Of a stretch of DNA of 64,000 bases, positions 60,501 through 64,000 are shown one piece after another. The position numbers and the translations under genes are program-made. The DNA comes from Hyphochytrium catenoides. Its lineage: Eukaryota; Sar; Hyphochytriomycetes; Hyphochytriales; Hyphochytriaceae. The notes beneath the pieces are model-generated. The model did not search any database and had not been told where the DNA came from. It worked only from the letters and a program-made list of their open reading frames with translations. Where the stretch lies: NCBI GenBank assembly GCA_900088475.1, contig FLMG01003035.1, positions 3,951-67,950 on the forward strand, written 5' to 3'. The first letter of the stretch is position 1, and every line of letters starts with the position of its first letter.

Positions 60501-63500
60501 GCTCCGGGGCTTCTGAAGCCACGAGCTTTTCAATCTCCAGGGGTTCCTCTGCAAGAACGGCAAGGGTAGCAGAAGTATAAAGCTGCTGACCCTGAGTATA
60601 GATTTTGAAGCTTTGCAAGTTGCTTACCGCTTCTCCTATCTAATTCTTCAGGGTCCTGCTGTTGGGAGCCGAGAAGTGCTGACTGGCTCATAGAGCGCGC
60701 CTTCGAAGCATCAGCCGGCACACACCTCTTTCTGCAAGCCTCACTTTCAGGGGTTACTGAATCCTTCAATCTGTCTCTCATTCTCTCTCCCCAGGTATGA
60801 CGCTTGGTAAGGTTAAGAAACCTCGCCTGAGCTTCTGCCTGCCAGAAAGATAAGACTTAAGTGAGGAGGAAACAATCAGCATGAAGTGAGGACGGATTCG
60901 GCCTTTCTTACCGTCCTGAAAGAGATGTACCCTCTTCCTGTGCAAGTCTTTTGCCTGAAGATCTCGTCACCCTCCTACAGTTCCAATCATGACGCTCAGG
61001 TCCCGCATAAATATGTCGGCAACCGTTGGACAGAGTTACCTCTAACAACTCTAAGATCTTATCTGTCTCTGTCTCCTCCAAACGCTTTCTCCTTCGTCGA
61101 AACCCTCGTTCCCGGGCTTTCAGGTCAAATGAAAGAGAGCAGCATCTCCCGCATCGTGACTGCTCTGAGTCTGCAAGACATGTTCACACCCGACGAGTAA
61201 GATACACTAACGTGTATGAAGCAAGGACGGAATATACTACCTCCGTCAGACCTCATCGTGCAAGAATGGCAGGAGATGTAGTACGACCACATTTCTCCAG
61301 GATTGGGGCAGCAAAGTGAGCCAGGGAACCATCTGATGCAAAAGGGAACGTTCCCTTAACAGCAGAGATACGTTGGTTATAGTCCACCCGCTACCATTGT
61401 CCAACAGCCACAGCGCCATTACCTGCTGCTTCTCTTTCCTCAAGGTCCTTCATCCGTCCTTTTTCCCTTTGCAGCTCCACGCACCTCGTCACGACCTTGT
61501 AAAAGTCAGACAAGTCGTAGATTACGATCGCCTCTTCGACTTCCTAAGGCCGGCAAGGTTAAAGTATGGGTCGTTAGCCCCGGTGCCAAGGAATCACTCA
61601 GGGTTTAGTCTTACTCCTGGGAATAGCTCTTCGATAGCTCGTTTCAAGGACAGGCTGGTGGTGGCCGCTGGCAGCCCTTCCGCTATGAAGACACTGCGGG
61701 GCCCAACAGCTGCCGGTGATGCTACCTGAAGCTCTTGGAACCGGAAGAATTGCCTAATAGACTTGCATGGAAGCGCCATACAATGATAGATATAGAGAAA
61801 GAAGAGAGGTATATAAAGTCAACATTTTTTTATGTCTCTAAATGAACTCCCGTCCCAAGGAAGTATGGGAAACGAATGGACCTGTTGATAAAAAGCATTA
61901 CTGCCGTCACCACTAGGAATACGCTGAACACATGCACCCAAAGGATACCGCTGCGGGCTGGAACATTGACGATACTCATTTGTCTCATGGAATCAGTGCC
62001 TGGCTGCGACGATCGCGTGTAGTTCTATTGAGCAGGAAGATGGTAAGCTTACGAAGAGAGGAAAAGCGAGCGAGCCAACAATCCATGATGAGCCGCCTAG
62101 CTGCTAGAAGTACACTGAACAGGTTACCGACAGGAACAATAAAATAAGCAGAATTATGCTGTTTGGAGCGCGGGATAGGAAAGAAGGATGCCAAGGAAGC
62201 ATCGACCGTTGGAAAAAGAGCTAGGGCATCTCACCAGCGGAAGTATCACGCCCACGAACCAGACCGTGAGGACGATAAAGAGGATTGTTGCATCGCGATG
62301 GAAACGAAGCTGTGACAAAAGGGAACAAGAGTCAGCGGGAGAATATAGAAAGTGAGGACTGGCCTGTAGGAGCAAGCAACAGGAAACAGATATAAACGAA
62401 AACGAATTAATGTAGGTAGTAGGGCATCAAAGAGTTTAAAAGACCACGTGGCCTTGCAGGCCTGCCCCGACAGCAATAGAGAGAGGTAAGAGAAGAAGAC
62501 TGGCATGTAAATTCTTGTCTTGCTAACGGCCAAGGAGTTCGTCAAACCTGCAATGCGGCACTTATCCCACATTGCCCCTGAACGTAGGGAGAATCGCAAG
62601 AGACTGTCAAGAAACGCCGAAGTCGCACTAAAGCTGACTCATGCCAGAGGAAATCCTGTGCCTTCCACTCTTTCTTCCGTTCTTCAGTGTGCTCAAGCCG
62701 GTAAAACACACGTTCGAAGAGCATTGAGTCCTCGTGACTCCCCCAGAAGGGTAGCTTAAAGCTCCATATTCTTCGAGTCACGAAGAAGAGAAGACAAGCA
62801 AGGAAGAAGATACCGTTGACAAGAATACCTGTAGGAAGCAGATAGACTTCCTGAGAGAGCTGACACATAAGTAAAAGCAAAAGAAATGATGCAGGCAAGC
62901 CGGCCCGGAAAGTCAAGCCATTGTAAAGCTGAAAGGAAGGTAGGGACGGCAGATTAGCTCAAAAGGATGGAGGATCTGGAGAGGATACGCGCTAAAGAGC
63001 ATGATGAGTATTAAGGAGAGAAAGATGGAACTAAACTCGCGCAAAAGACGAGGATTGGGGAGAGAATAAGTCCATGGAAAACCCCAGGAGTAAGGTCAAG
63101 GTGTACAGAAAAGCTGTATCAACTCTATTGTGGCAACAACATTCGATGGGTGTTAGCGTACGAAGCCTTACTCGTCTTGATCCCGCTCCATCCCGCATAG
63201 CCGTCCTCTACAATGACCGCGGTTGTCGCTGGGTCAATGTCTATGTCGACAGACGTTCCATTGCTCGCGCTCACAACGTAAGTGACGTCAAAGAAGCCAG
63301 GGCTGGCCAAATCAGAGTAAGAGGATGAGACACGAACGAGGAATCGAAGCAAGGGAGACAGAGGGAAGACAGGTACGAACAGAGGTGCACGCTAACCGCT
63401 TTTGAAAGAAAAAGAGAAAGCTAGGGACCGGAGCCAGTGATGATAAGAGTGAGGAGAGACTAAAGGCGGTTATGAGCTTCGGCTGCGGGAAAAAGGAGAG

Positions 63501-64000
63501 CGCGCGATGACTTCAATTGGAGGAGAATGCTGACCTGGCGCCATAGATTATGAAAGCTGCAGACTTCTTTCCAGAGGGAAGGAAGAGAGGATTGGGATAG
63601 AACTCAGGCAGGTTGCCTGCAGGAGGAAGCATTAGCGCTCAGCTCCGGCGAGAGGACAGAGGAAAGAATGGGGCAAGGGGAGAGGGTAGTGGCAGTGTAC
63701 CAAGTTGAATATGGGAAGCTTGAGAAAACGAAAGAGAGAGAGAGCAAGAGAGAGAACAGAATATCATAGAGACAAAGAAGAGAAGGAGGTGAAAAGAAAG
63801 AGAGAATGGCAGAGAGAGAGAGAGTATGTGAGTAGGTGTGGGAGTGAGAGAGAGTGATGAGTAGGGGGAGGAGAGCAGAAGAGGAGAAGGACTTAGGAAA
63901 GGAGACAGAGACTGTAAAGACAGGAGCCAGTTACCTTCCCCACCGCTAGGTACGAACTCTATCAAGAGGGAGAAGTCCTGCTGAGGAGACAGATTGATGC
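57518..64000 (-). CDS. OSCA/TMEM63-family channel, 5' end outside the window
   Basis: Many exons spell the calcium-permeable, mechanically gated OSCA/TMEM63 (CSC1, DUF221) fold. Clear pieces, 5' to 3': ectodomain exons to 63935, 63616-63535 and 63302-63172; a first helix near 62.8 kb (GILVNGIFFLACLLFFVTRR); a helix at about 62.25 kb (ILFIVLTVWFVGVILPL); one at 61.9 kb (SGILWVHVFSVFLVVTAVML); the cytoplasmic PRSVFIAEGLPAATTSLSLK exon; DEIFRQKTCTGRGYISFRT; PEPEDIDWVHT; FNLITLLVLVLLSTP; WEPHSSHSGKERSIMLKGFL; NIGPYFITFVLQ; PWPFFYGWDFADSLL; TPAVLPFVAFYFG. The cytoplasmic tail is in 58228-58067, 58007-57660 and 57544-57518. The order follows TMEM63/OSCA throughout. Several exon ends between 60.5 and 62.9 kb and near 58.5 kb are unresolved. 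Confidence 0.82.
58567..58800 (-). repeat. GA-rich tract (CT on the sense strand) in an OSCA intron
   Basis: GA dinucleotides and GAGAAA units over about 230 bases, inside the intron upstream of the last membrane-helix exon. Ser-Leu frames across it are repeat translations. Confidence 0.85.
63730..63855 (-). repeat. GA-rich tract in the first visible OSCA intron
   Basis: A GA-rich run inside the intron 63934-63617, reading CT on the sense strand. Confidence 0.8.

Noticed and set aside
1-64000. CRISPR arrays, bacterial operons, tRNA or rRNA genes, transposase genes
   Set aside because: The sequence is eukaryotic and spliced. I saw no spacer-repeat arrays, and no tRNA or rRNA or transposase signatures by eye, though short RNA genes could be missed without a covariance search.

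Overview
This window is nuclear DNA from an intron-rich unicellular eukaryote. The genes are split by many short GT-AG introns, mostly about 80-350 bases, with pyrimidine-rich acceptors. Exon phases join correctly across long chains, and the joined proteins match eukaryote-only families. CFAP57 and a CEP162-like protein imply a cilium or flagellum. FOXRED1 implies a mitochondrial complex I. A GH72 glucanosyltransferase implies beta-1,3-glucan remodelling. A flagellated protist, perhaps a stramenopile, fits best, but the lineage is an inference and no marker gene is present to settle it.

Layout: 1-4569 holds CT-rich repeats and no gene I can defend. 4570-12661 (+) is CFAP57 in 20 exons. 12903-18199 (-) is a SAPS-domain PP6 regulatory subunit whose Lys-rich tail exons might instead be a separate small gene. 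19050-22889 (+) is a Claspin/Mrc1-like replication checkpoint mediator containing an assembly gap. 23235-24753 (-) is an unrecognised 221-residue protein. 26137-31841 (+) is a PWWP-PHD-PHD chromatin reader with a bromodomain-like segment. 32565-33077 (-) is a small ankyrin protein ending in a CaaX box. 34245-36884 (+) is FOXRED1. 37074-46162 (-) is a 26-exon coiled-coil protein, probably CEP162-like. 47578-50923 (-) is a GH72 enzyme. About 51.1-55.1 kb is gene-poor and contains an assembly gap. 55156-57000 (+) is an intronless cationic amino acid transporter. 57518 to the window end (-) is an OSCA/TMEM63 channel whose 5' end lies outside the window.

Neighbouring genes nearly always alternate strand, giving convergent pairs with short spacers and divergent pairs with longer ones. 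(CT)n microsatellites occur throughout and mostly read CT on the sense strand of the host gene. The genes do not form one pathway. Themes are the cilium (CFAP57, CEP162-like), replication and chromatin (Claspin, PWWP/PHD reader), phosphatase signalling (SAPS), mitochondrial biogenesis (FOXRED1) and cell surface or transport (GH72, amino acid permease, OSCA channel). Exon coordinates come from manual splice reading without transcripts. Phase-consistent chains are strong for CFAP57, FOXRED1, the PWWP/PHD protein, GH72 and the coiled-coil gene. They are weaker for the SAPS and OSCA genes.
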